Below are positions 1-7,478 of a stretch of DNA of 9,726 bases, one piece after another (within the stretch, counting starts at the first letter, position 1; the number at the start of each line of letters is the position of its first letter). Origin of the DNA: Actinomycetota bacterium (lineage in GTDB: Bacteria > Actinomycetota > Acidimicrobiia > Acidimicrobiales > Ilumatobacteraceae); NCBI GenBank assembly GCA_009701105.1, contig WLKU01000045.1, forward strand, positions 1 to 9,726, written 5' to 3'. A model generated the notes under the pieces. It saw only the letters and a program-made list of their open reading frames with translations, was not told the origin of the DNA and did not search any database. The translations under genes were made by a program, and so were the position numbers.

Positions 1-437
1 ATCTCGACAGTGAAGCGGTGCAGGTCGATGGTGATCTCGGCTGTTGAATCGTTTTCAATGACTGCCCAAATGCGGTTGACGGTTGGCTCCGACAGAACGA
101 TCGGCAACAATCCATTCTTTGTGCAGTTGTTGCGGAAGATGTCGCTGAAGCTTGGGGCAATGACGGCATCGAATCCGCCTTGTTGCAGCGCCCACACGGC
201 ATGTTCGCGTGATGAGCCAACGCCAAAGCTAGGGCCAGCAACTAAAACTGATGCGCCGACGTAACGCTCATCGTTTAATACAAAGTTGCGATCATCGCGC
301 CACGTAGAGAACAAACCTTTTTCGAAACCCGTGCGCTCGACGCGCTTGAGCCACTCTGCAGGAATGATCTGATCGGTGTCGACGTCTGAACGCTTGAGGG
401 GAACTCCACGTCCGCTGATGATGCTTACTTTTTTCAT
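1..437 (-). CDS. leuD: 3-isopropylmalate dehydratase small subunit, partial (C-terminus beyond window)
   Basis: Small subunit of isopropylmalate isomerase. With LeuC it converts 2-isopropylmalate to 3-isopropylmalate in cytosolic leucine synthesis. Translation from the ATG at 437 begins MKKVSIISGRGVPLKRSDVD and shows the family block VDTDQIIP (about residues 19-26), then a long WLKRVERTGFEKGLF stretch, and further on GPSFGVGSSREHAVWAL and FSDIFRNNCTKNGLLP, the swivel-domain signatures of LeuD. About 145 codons are visible. Since the family is usually about 190-200 residues, some 50 C-terminal residues lie beyond the left edge. It starts 10 bases after the leuC stop, so the two subunits are almost certainly co-transcribed and co-translated. 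The visible reading frame is intact. Homoaconitase small subunits are related, but the pairing with a typical LeuC and the presence of leuB and ilvE in the window favour LeuD. Confidence 0.96.
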   Translation of the reverse strand, partial: MKKVSIISGRGVPLKRSDVDTDQIIPAEWLKRVERTGFEKGLFSTWRDDRNFVLNDERYVGASVLVAGPSFGVGSSREHAVWALQQGGFDAVIAPSFSDIFRNNCTKNGLLPIVLSEPTVNRIWAVIENDSTAEITIDLHRFTVE

Positions 438-447
438 GACTCGATGC

Positions 448-1863
448 TCATTTCAAATCTGCTGGAGTAGCGAAGTGGCCGGCGATTGCAGTGGCCGCAG
501 CAATTTGTGGTGAAACAAGATGCGTGCGTCCGCCGCGACCCTGACGGCCTTCGAAGTTGCGGTTAGAAGTAGAAGCGCTGCGCTCGTTTTGTGCAAGCTT
601 GTCTGGGTTCATTGCCAAGCACATTGAGCAACCAGGCTCGCGCCAGTCAACACCTGCTGCGATGAAGATCTTGTCGAGACCCTCGGCCTCGGCCTGCTTT
701 TTGACTTGATGACTACCTGGCACAACCATCACGCGCTTGACGGTGACGGTGCGGCCTTGAAATACCGCAGCAGCAGCACGCAAGTCTTCGATGCGACTGT
801 TGGTGCACGAACCGATGAACACGGTGTCGACAGTGATGTCGCGAATAGGTGTGCCGGCAGTGAGACCCATATAGGTGAGTGCGCGTGCAACGGTGTCGCG
901 TGCGGTTGCATCGGCGTAGTCGTCTGGGTTTGGAATGCGGTCATCGATGCCGAGTACCTGAGCAGGGTTGGTGCCCCACGTGATTTGCGGCTTGATGGTT
1001 GCTGCATCAATAACGACTTCTTTATCCCATGCAGCACCTTCGTCGGAGACGAGTGTGCGCCACTCGGCAACTGCTTGATCCCAAGCCGCACCCGCTGGTG
1101 CGTACTCGCGACCCTTCAGATACTCAAAAGTTATTTCGTCAGGTGCAATGAGACCAGCCTTGGCGCCGGCTTCGATCGACATGTTGCACACCGTCATGCG
1201 ACCTTCCATTGATAGCGAACGAATTGCAGACCCGCGATATTCGATGACGTGGCCAATGCCGCCACCCGTGCCGATTTGGCCAATGATTGCCAAGATCACA
1301 TCTTTTGCAGTGACGCCCGGTGTGAGCGTGCCTTCAACTGTGACGCTCATCCACTTTGGACGAGTTTGCGGAAGTGTTTGTGTGGCAAGCACATGCTCGA
1401 CTTCGCTTGTGCCGATGCCAAATGCAAGTGCGCCGAATGCACCGTGCGTTGCAGTGTGGCTGTCGCCGCACACGATGGTCATGCCAGGAAGCGTGCGACC
1501 TTGCTCGGGCCCGATGACGTGCACGATGCCTTGTTTCTCGTGGCCCATTGGATAGAGCGTGATGCCAAACTCTTTGGCGTTAGCGCGCATGACATCAATT
1601 TGTTTTGCCGAGATCGGATCAGCAATTGGCAAGTGGATGTCTTTGGTTGGCACGTTGTGATCTTCGGTCGCAACCGTGAGATCGGGACGACGAACTTTGC
1701 GATTGTTGATGCGTAGTCCGTCAAATGCTTGCGGGCTTGTCACTTCGTGAACGAGGTGTAAATCGATATACAACAACTCGGCGTCGCCAGGAGCGTTGTT
1801 GACCATGTGATGGTCCCACACTTTTTGCGGCAAGGTCAGTGGGCGCGTGGTCGGATTTGCCAT
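448..1863 (-). CDS. leuC: 3-isopropylmalate dehydratase large subunit
   Basis: Catalytic large subunit of isopropylmalate isomerase, an aconitase-family [4Fe-4S] enzyme. From the ATG at 1863 ([20 protein letters not shown]) it is 471 aa, close to the usual 466-475. Visible motifs are [24 protein letters not shown] (about residues 131-154), [14 protein letters not shown] with cluster cysteine Cys353, and [13 protein letters not shown] with Cys412 and Cys415. All three cluster ligands are present. The frame stays open upstream to 1962, but that extension has no family character and crosses the putative promoter, so the ATG at 1863 is preferred. A purine-rich AGAGGA directly abuts this ATG with no spacer, which is too close for a classical ribosome binding site. 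leuD follows after 10 bases. The gene diverges from an unrecognised gene starting at 1941. Confidence 0.97.
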   Translation of the reverse strand: MANPTTRPLTLPQKVWDHHMVNNAPGDAELLYIDLHLVHEVTSPQAFDGLRINNRKVRRPDLTVATEDHNVPTKDIHLPIADPISAKQIDVMRANAKEFGITLYPMGHEKQGIVHVIGPEQGRTLPGMTIVCGDSHTATHGAFGALAFGIGTSEVEHVLATQTLPQTRPKWMSVTVEGTLTPGVTAKDVILAIIGQIGTGGGIGHVIEYRGSAIRSLSMEGRMTVCNMSIEAGAKAGLIAPDEITFEYLKGREYAPAGAAWDQAVAEWRTLVSDEGAAWDKEVVIDAATIKPQITWGTNPAQVLGIDDRIPNPDDYADATARDTVARALTYMGLTAGTPIRDITVDTVFIGSCTNSRIEDLRAAAAVFQGRTVTVKRVMVVPGSHQVKKQAEAEGLDKIFIAAGVDWREPGCSMCLAMNPDKLAQNERSASTSNRNFEGRQGRGGRTHLVSPQIAAATAIAGHFATPADLK

Positions 1864-1881
1864 TCCTCTATTCTGCCGTGA

Positions 1882-1887
1882 TTTATA
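1882..1887 (-). promoter_or_regulatory. Putative -10 element of the leuCD operon
   Basis: On the minus strand the hexamer TATAAA, in the context TTTTTTGTATAAATCACG, lies 18 bases upstream of the leuC ATG. A start about seven bases after it would give a leader of roughly 12 bases. No convincing -35 hexamer is seen at 16-18 bases, so this is a sequence-only guess. No leader peptide with leucine codons and no attenuator hairpin fits in the 77-base divergent gap. Confidence 0.35.
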
Positions 1888-1940
1888 CAAAAAATCACCG
1901 TTGCACTGCACTTGGTGCTGCCTCACGTACACATCGGGGT

Positions 1941-2477
1941 ATGACAAAACACACGAATACACCAGTAGCCCTAGCCACCTGCGTCGAACAGAGCCTGCAT
2001 ATGTCGCTCGACGGATTTGATTTGAAGCGCGCCCGCCTCTATGGCATCAGCGTGGTGGATGCAGGAGGAGTAGACCGTCTAGAAGACGGCGCTTTGCGAA
2101 TCACATTTCTTGCCGAGCATGGCGATGTATATGAATTGATTGATGCACCGACAAGTGCAATCGTTCGAATGTTTGATGCCGCAGTGGTGTTGACCTGCGG
2201 ATGGGCGGCGCCGATTGATCGCAGTGATCAATGTCATGACGATGACGATGACGATGATGATGCAAGTGAAAAAGTTCCACCAAGTCAGCACCCACAACGT
2301 CGTCGAGTACGACTCGTGGTGGTGGTTGGAGACCAGGGCGTGGGATCGGTATTGCGATTTGCTGATACGCCCAAAGAGATTGTGACCGATGCTGGGTCTG
2401 CGCGCGGAAGTCTGGCAGATGCAGTGAACAACCTGTGGTTTGATAGCCCCGTGCACGTGGCGCGATCTAGTAGCTAA
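1941..2477 (+). CDS. Conserved-looking protein of unknown function upstream of nadABC
   Basis: I do not recognise this 178-aa protein. From the ATG at 1941 it begins [20 protein letters not shown]. It has no evident signal peptide or membrane segment, so it is probably cytosolic. It appears to have two ordered parts. Residues about 26-93 include [20 protein letters not shown] and a beta-rich [17 protein letters not shown] segment followed by [14 protein letters not shown]. Residues about 121-166 are [21 protein letters not shown], then TPKEIVTD and [10 protein letters not shown]. They are joined by a low-complexity acidic linker with eight consecutive aspartates (100-107). The frame is open up to 1839, but the extra N-terminus would overlap leuC. 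Met21 (codon at 2001) is a possible later start. The stop is 37 bases before nadA on the same strand, although nadA may have its own promoter. Composition is like the neighbours, so it is probably a real gene. Function is unknown. Confidence 0.75.
   Translation: MTKHTNTPVALATCVEQSLHMSLDGFDLKRARLYGISVVDAGGVDRLEDGALRITFLAEHGDVYELIDAPTSAIVRMFDAAVVLTCGWAAPIDRSDQCHDDDDDDDDASEKVPPSQHPQRRRVRLVVVVGDQGVGSVLRFADTPKEIVTDAGSARGSLADAVNNLWFDSPVHVARSSS
2238..2261 (+). repeat. GAC/GAT microsatellite encoding Asp8
   Basis: Eight aspartate codons in a row (GAC GAT alternating three times, then GAT GAT) give a short GACGAT tandem repeat inside the unrecognised gene. It codes for the acidic linker at residues 100-107. 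Loss or gain of whole 6-base units would keep the frame, so slippage would change linker length without breaking the gene. Confidence 0.85.
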
Positions 2478-2502
2478 AACTAATAGGTAGTTGATCTGCC
2501 GA

Positions 2503-2508
2503 TAACTT
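2503..2508 (+). promoter_or_regulatory. Putative -10 element placing the start site at the nadA GTG
   Basis: TAACTT matches the TANNNT form of a -10 element and ends six bases before the nadA GTG at 2515, so transcription would begin at or beside the start codon (a leaderless or near-leaderless mRNA). The purine run GAAGG at 2509-2513 is only one base from the GTG, too close for an ordinary ribosome binding site. No clear -35 is visible. If real, nadABC can be transcribed independently of the gene upstream. Confidence 0.4.
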
Positions 2509-2514
2509 GAAGGT

Positions 2515-3477
2515 GTGAGTACATGGGCGCAAGAGGTGCGACAACTTGCCAAAGATCGAGACGCCGTTATCTTGGCGCACAACTATCAGTTGCCAGAAAT
2601 ACAAGATGTAGCCGACCATGTAGGTGACTCGCTTGCTCTCTCGCGCATTGCAGCGCAGGTAAAAGAATCAACAATTATTTTTTGCGGCGTGCACTTCATG
2701 GCCGAGACCGCCAAAATCTTGAGCTACGACAAGACCGTGATTATTCCTGATGCACGAGCAGGTTGCTCGCTTGCCGACACCATCAACGCCGAACAGTTGC
2801 GCACGTGGAAGGCCGAGCATCCTGGCGCAGTAGTGGTGAGCTACGTCAACACGACAGCAGCAGTGAAGGCCGAGACAGATATTTGTTGCACGTCATCAAA
2901 TGCTGTTGAAGTGGTGCAGTCGATAGACCCAAATACAGAAATCTTGTTTTGCCCAGATCAATTTTTGGGAGCACACGCGCAACACATGACCGGTCGCACC
3001 AACATGCACATCTGGATGGGTGAGTGTCACGTGCATGCAGGTATTAATGGTCAAGACTTGAAAGCGATGGTTGCTGCAGAGCCAGAAGCAGAATTGTTTA
3101 TACATCCAGAATGTGGATGCGCAACATCGGCCATGTATCTGGCCTCGAGTGGAGTGGTGCCCAAAGAGCGCACCAAAATATTGTCGACGTCGGGGATGAT
3201 TACCGCTGCCAAGGAGACTCGCGCCGCAAAAGTTTTGGTAGCAACCGAAACGGGAATGTTGCATCAATTGCGCAAAGCCAACCCACTTGTGATCTTTGAA
3301 CCTGTTAATCGTGCGGCAGTGTGCAAATACATGAAAATGAATACTCCAGAGAAACTGTTGGAGGCATTGCGCACAGGTAGGGATGAAGTGACAGTGCCGC
3401 AAGAGATTGCCGATAGAGCGCGACTCTCGGTCGAGCGCATGATTGCGATAGGAACACCGTCAAGGACAAAGGAATAG
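2515..3477 (+). CDS. nadA: Quinolinate synthase A
   Basis: [4Fe-4S] enzyme that condenses iminoaspartate from NadB with dihydroxyacetone phosphate to form quinolinate, the second step of de novo NAD synthesis, in the cytosol. The 320-aa product begins [20 protein letters not shown] and continues into [20 protein letters not shown] (residues 21-40), the family's first signature. The three cluster cysteines expected from the family are visible: Cys84 in [10 protein letters not shown], Cys171 in GECHVHAGI and Cys270 in [13 protein letters not shown]. Substrate-site blocks [11 protein letters not shown] (109-119), IHPECGC (196-202) and STSGM (224-228) are intact. Length and motifs fit the shorter NadA type typical of Gram-positives rather than the longer E. 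coli type. The start is GTG, supported by the conserved N-terminus immediately downstream. nadB follows after 8 bases, so it is the first nad gene of a nadABC operon. Confidence 0.97.
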   Translation: MSTWAQEVRQLAKDRDAVILAHNYQLPEIQDVADHVGDSLALSRIAAQVKESTIIFCGVHFMAETAKILSYDKTVIIPDARAGCSLADTINAEQLRTWKAEHPGAVVVSYVNTTAAVKAETDICCTSSNAVEVVQSIDPNTEILFCPDQFLGAHAQHMTGRTNMHIWMGECHVHAGINGQDLKAMVAAEPEAELFIHPECGCATSAMYLASSGVVPKERTKILSTSGMITAAKETRAAKVLVATETGMLHQLRKANPLVIFEPVNRAAVCKYMKMNTPEKLLEALRTGRDEVTVPQEIADRARLSVERMIAIGTPSRTKE

Positions 3478-3485
3478 CAATAGTC

Positions 3486-5171
3486 GTGACGATGCGCGAT
3501 GTTTCATTACCCGCAGCATTGAGTGCGCCGTCTGTGTCGTGGACGAGAGACACCGATGTGGTGGTGCTTGGCTCTGGTGCCGCCGGTTTGGCTGCGGCAC
3601 TTGCTGCTCGGCCGGTGCGCGACGTGTTGATCGTTACCAAAGACACGCTTGATGCAGGCTCGACAGCTTGGGCACAGGGTGGACTAGCCGCTGTATTCGA
3701 CCCAGCCGACACGTTTGCCGAACACGTGCGTGACACATTGGATGCAGGTGGCGGATTGTGTGACGAGAATGCAGTGAGTTCATTGGTGCGCGATGCGCCA
3801 ACAGCAATTGACTATTTGGAAAAGATGGGTGCCGCTTTTGATCCGGGTGCAGATGGATCGCGTGCTCTCACGCGCGAAGGTGGACACTCGAGGTCGCGCA
3901 TTGTGCACGCAGGCGGCGATCAGTCGGGTGCCGAGATTCAGCGAACGCTTGACGAAAACGCAATTAATGCTGGTGTGGAAGTTTTGGAAAATGCATTTGC
4001 TCTCGACTTGGTGTTTGGGCCAAACCTTGCGTCGGGCAAGCGTCAAGTCGCTGGCATACGTATTGCGATGCTCAATAGCGACGGCACAGTTGCAAGTGTT
4101 GGTGTGGTCACTGCGCGTGCGATCGTGATTGCAACAGGTGGCTATGGCCAGGTTTTTGCAAGCACATCAAACCCACCTGCGGTAACTGGCGATGGTCACG
4201 CACTTGCACTGCGTGCAGGACTCACGTTGCGCGATCTGGAATTTGTGCAGTTTCATCCAACGGTGTTGTGGCAAGAAGTTGGCTCGACGATCCAACAGGT
4301 CTTGATCTCGGAAGCGGTGCGTGGCGAAGGTGCCGTGTTGTTTGATGCCGCTGGCGAAAGAATTATGCAAGGCGTTCACCCGCAAGAAGACTTGGCGCCA
4401 CGAGATGTGGTTGCTGCAGCAATCAGTGCGCGGATGGCGCAAAACATAAATGGTGTAGATGACCATGTGTATTTGGATGCGACACACATTGGCGATCGCT
4501 TTGCAACACGGTTTCCATTCATTACCAAAGCGTGTAATGCAGCAGGCATTGACCCACAACACGATCGCATTCCGGTTGCGCCAGCAGCCCACTACACATG
4601 TGGCGGGATCGACTCGAACATGGATGGAACCACAGAAGTTGAAGGGTTGTACGCCGTTGGTGAAGTGGCCTACACCGGCGTGCATGGCGCCAATCGATTG
4701 GCGTCAAACAGCCTGACCGAAAGTCTTGTGGTGGGTACGCGAGTTGGTCGCAACTTGGCATGGAAAATGCCGACTCGTGTGGAGCCAGTCTTTGATGTGG
4801 TCGGGTCGCAGGCAAACAACACGGTGGGATTGTTGGATGACTCGTTGCGTGCGCACGTGCGTGTGACGATGTCGAAACATGTTGGTGTTTTGCGCCGACC
4901 AGATGGACTGCAATTGACGATGGATGCGTTAGCAGTGGTGGCAGAAAAGATTGATGCCAAGACACCAGCATCGCGACGCAACTTTGAAGCAACAAATATT
5001 TTGACAGTAGCCACAGCCGTTGCTGCATCGGCATTGGCCCGCACCGAGAGCAGAGGATGTCACCGTCGCACCGACACGGTAGAGCCTCGTGATATTTGGT
5101 TGCGACATTTGCAGGTTTCATTGCGCAACAATCAACTGATTATTGACAACCTGCCTACAGAGAGTGCCTAG
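3486..5171 (+). CDS. nadB: L-aspartate oxidase
   Basis: FAD-dependent oxidase that turns L-aspartate into iminoaspartate, the unstable substrate handed to NadA. The product is 561 aa, slightly longer than the 540-aa E. coli enzyme. The N-terminal Rossmann FAD site is VVVLGSGAAGLAAALAA (25-41). Next come GSTAWAQGGLAAVF (58-71) and HSRSRIVHAGGDQSG (134-148). The fumarate-reductase-like catalytic region has QFHPT (His257), LAPRDVV (Arg306), HYTCGG (His369) and GANRLASNSLTESLV (Arg404), and the C-terminus carries ARTESRGCHRR. All expected active-site residues are present. GTG at 3486 is taken as the start; ATG two codons later (3492) is an alternative. A possible ribosome site AAAGGA at 3468-3473 is rather far upstream (12 bases). 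It lies 8 bases after nadA and 2 bases before nadC. Succinate dehydrogenase flavoproteins are the nearest relatives, but the context makes NadB clear. Confidence 0.97.
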   Translation: MTMRDVSLPAALSAPSVSWTRDTDVVVLGSGAAGLAAALAARPVRDVLIVTKDTLDAGSTAWAQGGLAAVFDPADTFAEHVRDTLDAGGGLCDENAVSSLVRDAPTAIDYLEKMGAAFDPGADGSRALTREGGHSRSRIVHAGGDQSGAEIQRTLDENAINAGVEVLENAFALDLVFGPNLASGKRQVAGIRIAMLNSDGTVASVGVVTARAIVIATGGYGQVFASTSNPPAVTGDGHALALRAGLTLRDLEFVQFHPTVLWQEVGSTIQQVLISEAVRGEGAVLFDAAGERIMQGVHPQEDLAPRDVVAAAISARMAQNINGVDDHVYLDATHIGDRFATRFPFITKACNAAGIDPQHDRIPVAPAAHYTCGGIDSNMDGTTEVEGLYAVGEVAYTGVHGANRLASNSLTESLVVGTRVGRNLAWKMPTRVEPVFDVVGSQANNTVGLLDDSLRAHVRVTMSKHVGVLRRPDGLQLTMDALAVVAEKIDAKTPASRRNFEATNILTVATAVAASALARTESRGCHRRTDTVEPRDIWLRHLQVSLRNNQLIIDNLPTESA

Positions 5172-5173
5172 CA

Positions 5174-6082
5174 ATGCAACATCATCAACTCTCTGACGAA
5201 ACAGCTCAACGTTTGTTGGCGAGTGGGCTGGTGCTGGATGACGTGCGTCGGCTTATTGCGGTGGCGCTCGATGAAGACTTAAAAAATGGTCACGATGTCA
5301 CGACTAATGCAACAGTGCCAGCAATCCAACGAGGCACAGGCGTCTTTGCAACTCGTGCTGATGGATGTATTGCGGGGCTTGACGTAGCAATTGCAGTGCT
5401 CGAGATGGTGTGTGGCAGCGACCAGATTGTGGCGACCAAGCACGTTGATGATTGTGCTCGGGTAAAGCCTGGCGACAAACTCATAAGCGTTGACGCACCC
5501 ACACGCGGACTGCTGACCGCCGAGCGCACTTCGCTCAACTTGCTTTGTCACTTAAGTGGTGTTGCAACTGCAACGAGCGAGTGGGCCGATGCACTTGCCA
5601 AAACTGGTGCGCAGGTGCGCGACACTCGTAAAACAACACCGGGTATGCGTGCACTTGAGAAATATGCGGTGCGCTGTGGTGGAGGAGTGAATCATCGCAT
5701 GTCGTTGTCGGATGCCGCGCTTGTGAAAGATAATCACATTGCTGCAGCAGGCGGGGTGGCCGAAGCATTTGCCTTGGTGCGTGCTGCAGAGCCGAATATC
5801 GCAATAGAGATTGAAGTTGACACGCTTGACCAGTTGAAAACTGCGCTACACGCAGGCGCCGATTTGGTGTTGCTCGACAATATGGCGCCAGCAATGCTCA
5901 AAGAAGCTGTGGCGATTGCCGCGAGTCATCGAAACGCAACTGGCAAAGATGTGATCTTGGAAGCAAGCGGTGGATTGACGCTTGAATCAGCCGCCGCAGT
6001 CGGCGCAACTGGTGTGCGTTACGTCTCGGTAGGCGCACTTACACACTCGGCCAAAGTGCTCGACATCGGACTAGATCTATAG
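5174..6082 (+). CDS. nadC: Nicotinate-nucleotide pyrophosphorylase (carboxylating), quinolinate phosphoribosyltransferase
   Basis: Converts quinolinate and phosphoribosyl pyrophosphate to nicotinate mononucleotide, CO2 and pyrophosphate, completing the de novo branch to NAD. The product is 302 aa, near the usual 280-300. The N-terminal domain contains ALDEDLKNGHDVTT (31-44). The catalytic barrel shows TAERTSLNLLCHLSGVAT (115-132), DTRKTTPGMRALEKYAVRCG (150-169), GVNHRMSLSDAALVKDNH (171-188), then EIEVD, LLDNM and EASGG strands, with a typical VSVGALTHS near the end. The basic quinolinate/PRPP-binding residues (Arg118, Arg152, Lys153, His174, Arg175, Lys185) are present. The ATG at 5174 starts two bases after the nadB stop, so translational coupling is likely and no strong separate ribosome site is visible. 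It is the last gene of the operon and ends 6 bases from the stop of the convergent hydrolase gene. Confidence 0.97.
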   Translation: MQHHQLSDETAQRLLASGLVLDDVRRLIAVALDEDLKNGHDVTTNATVPAIQRGTGVFATRADGCIAGLDVAIAVLEMVCGSDQIVATKHVDDCARVKPGDKLISVDAPTRGLLTAERTSLNLLCHLSGVATATSEWADALAKTGAQVRDTRKTTPGMRALEKYAVRCGGGVNHRMSLSDAALVKDNHIAAAGGVAEAFALVRAAEPNIAIEIEVDTLDQLKTALHAGADLVLLDNMAPAMLKEAVAIAASHRNATGKDVILEASGGLTLESAAAVGATGVRYVSVGALTHSAKVLDIGLDL

Positions 6083-6088
6083 CAGTTG

Positions 6089-6928
6089 TTACAGCAGAAG
6101 TTTTGAGCGTTGGTGAACGCTTGTAATTGCAGCAAGCAACATAGGTACATATGTACGGTGATCGGTGTAAACAGCGTTGTGTGCGCCATCAATAAAGTGC
6201 GCGTCTACATCATCGAGTAAATCGATGAGCCGTTGTTGGCGATCAACTGCAACGACCTGATCTTTGGTGGTGATCACAACTGACGTCGGTACATCGACTT
6301 GTTTGAGCCACGAAGTGGAATCGAAGTTGCCAATGGCACTGCCTGCTTCAATAATTTTGCGCCAATCATGTGAAGCCATCTGCTCAAGAGCCCACGGCTC
6401 AAGACCGTCGCCCTTGCGTTGCATATACAACTGCTCGGTGAGCCAATCAATGGTTTGGTTGGGGGTGAGGCGTGCAAGTACTGCCAACCCAGTGAGCCCC
6501 AAGAACGACAGTCGCTCCTCGCGCGACACTGCAAAGCTTGCAGCAGTCGAGCACAACACGAGTCCGCGCACTCGTGACTCGTGACGCTTCCAGATCAACT
6601 GAGCAATGGTGCCACCCATGGAGTAACCAACCGGAATGAACGTATTGATGCCGAGCACATCGGCAATCGCGGCGACGTCGTCGGCGCAATCTTCTAAACG
6701 AAACGGACTTTTAGAATTAATGCCCTTGCCATGACCGCGATGGTCTGGTGCAATGATTCGGAAATGTTCGCCCAGCGTGTCGAATACGGTGAACCAGTTG
6801 AGATCTGCAGTTGCGGTCCATCCGTGCAAGAGAAAAATTGTTGGAGCACCAGGTGGCCCCTGCACCTCGCGAATAAATGTTTGACCACGACCCGGTAATT
6901 CGAGCGCACGACCTGGAGGGAGCGACAT
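6089..6928 (-). CDS. Alpha/beta-fold hydrolase
   Basis: A 279-aa cytosolic-looking alpha/beta hydrolase with a complete catalytic triad. The oxyanion-side motif is IFLLHGWTAT (31-40), followed by IIAPDHRGHGKG (58-69). The nucleophile elbow is VGYSMGG (100-106) with Ser103. The acid is probably Asp223 in VVITTKDQVV, and the histidine is His250 in DGAHNAVY. The cap region between about 125 and 200 is helical and not diagnostic. The layout resembles esterases, 3-oxoadipate enol-lactonases and related C-C hydrolases, but the substrate cannot be read from the sequence. No signal peptide or lipobox is seen. It starts 20 bases after the greA stop on the same strand, without a convincing ribosome binding site, and is probably co-transcribed with greA. 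That neighbour gives no clue to its substrate. Confidence 0.9.
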   Translation of the reverse strand: MSLPPGRALELPGRGQTFIREVQGPPGAPTIFLLHGWTATADLNWFTVFDTLGEHFRIIAPDHRGHGKGINSKSPFRLEDCADDVAAIADVLGINTFIPVGYSMGGTIAQLIWKRHESRVRGLVLCSTAASFAVSREERLSFLGLTGLAVLARLTPNQTIDWLTEQLYMQRKGDGLEPWALEQMASHDWRKIIEAGSAIGNFDSTSWLKQVDVPTSVVITTKDQVVAVDRQQRLIDLLDDVDAHFIDGAHNAVYTDHRTYVPMLLAAITSVHQRSKLLL

Positions 6929-6948
6929 TGTGAGTGAGTTGAAACTTT

Positions 6949-7431
6949 CTATCGTGCAGATTCGGTATCGAGTACTTTGACTTTGAGTTTGCCGTTGGGT
7001 GCGTCGTAGGAAACCGTTGCACCTTTTTTTGAACCAAGCAAGCTTGAACCAAGCGGAGAACTTGGGCTCATCACGCTGACATCGCCAGCCTCTGGGCGCT
7101 CTTCAACATGTCCAATTAGATAGCGCTCTGCATCAGAGTCGGCGTCGCCGTCGTAGACGATGGTGACGATGGTGCCGAGACCGACTACGCCATCTGGTGC
7201 TGGAGGAATAATTTCCGCATCTTCTAAGAACGATTCGATTTGGCGAATGCGACCCTCCATGTGGCCCTGCTCGTCTTTGGCTGCGTGGTAGTCACCATTT
7301 TCTTTGAGGTCGCCCATTTCGCGCGCTCGCTCAATCTTGTCGGCGACTTGAATACGGCCACGAGTGGTGAGATCAGTGAATTCGGCGGTTAAGCGGTCGT
7401 GGGCCGCTTGAGAAAGTTGGTGCTTTGCCAT
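6949..7431 (-). CDS. greA: Transcription elongation factor GreA
   Basis: GreA rescues backtracked RNA polymerase by stimulating cleavage of the transcript's 3' end through the secondary channel. From the ATG at 7431 the protein is 160 aa ([20 protein letters not shown]), a standard GreA length. The N-terminal coiled coil contains the diagnostic tip [20 protein letters not shown] (about residues 37-56), where the acidic Asp and Glu of GDLKEN are the residues that chelate the catalytic Mg ion. The C-terminal FKBP-like domain holds YLIGHVEE and [20 protein letters not shown]. An in-frame GTG at 7437 would add two residues; the ATG is preferred because MAKHQLS is the natural start. A possible -10 TAACCT lies immediately upstream. 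greA diverges from leuB across 47 bases and is followed by the alpha/beta hydrolase. Confidence 0.96.
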   Translation of the reverse strand: MAKHQLSQAAHDRLTAEFTDLTTRGRIQVADKIERAREMGDLKENGDYHAAKDEQGHMEGRIRQIESFLEDAEIIPPAPDGVVGLGTIVTIVYDGDADSDAERYLIGHVEERPEAGDVSVMSPSSPLGSSLLGSKKGATVSYDAPNGKLKVKVLDTESAR

Positions 7432-7439
7432 GCGCACAA

Positions 7440-7445
7440 AGGTTA
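7440..7445 (-). promoter_or_regulatory. Putative -10 element of greA
   Basis: On the minus strand TAACCT (TANNNT form) ends eight bases before the greA ATG at 7431 and two bases before the alternative GTG at 7437. A start site six to eight bases downstream of it would give a leader of zero to two bases. No ribosome binding site is present in this gap. The -35 side is not recognisable. Confidence 0.4.
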
Positions 7446-7463
7446 GCGGTGCTAATTGCGCCC

Positions 7464-7469
7464 TACGAT
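7464..7469 (+). promoter_or_regulatory. Putative -10 element of leuB
   Basis: TACGAT (TANNNT form) lies nine bases before the leuB ATG at 7479, so the predicted transcript has a leader of only two or three bases. A G-run, TAGGGGG, at 7471-7477 sits one base from the ATG and would be mostly excluded from a functional ribosome-site spacing. This element is only 18 bases from the opposing greA -10, so the two promoters share the same 47-base gap. Confidence 0.4.
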
Positions 7470-7478
7470 ATAGGGGGT

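Noticed and set aside
706..1212. 168-codon open frame on the plus strand opposite leuC
   Set aside because: It lies wholly within the strongly conserved leuC coding sequence and its translation shows no family character; it is an antisense shadow.
1839..1940. 34-residue N-terminal extension of the unrecognised gene
   Set aside because: It overlaps the 5' end of leuC on the other strand and would require transcription starting inside leuC.
1864..1962. 33-residue N-terminal extension of leuC
   Set aside because: The extension lacks LeuC character, crosses the TATAAA element and overlaps the divergent gene start; the ATG at 1863 begins the conserved domain at the usual distance.
2079..2582. 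167-codon minus-strand frame with an IIVIVIVM hydrophobic run
   Set aside because: The apparent membrane-like run is the reverse reading of the GAC/GAT repeat in the plus-strand gene, and the frame also crosses the nadA start.
7425..7478. 18-residue N-terminal extension of leuB
   Set aside because: It would overlap the start of divergent greA and contains the putative leuB -10 element; the ATG at 7479 gives the usual distance to the [12 protein letters not shown] motif.
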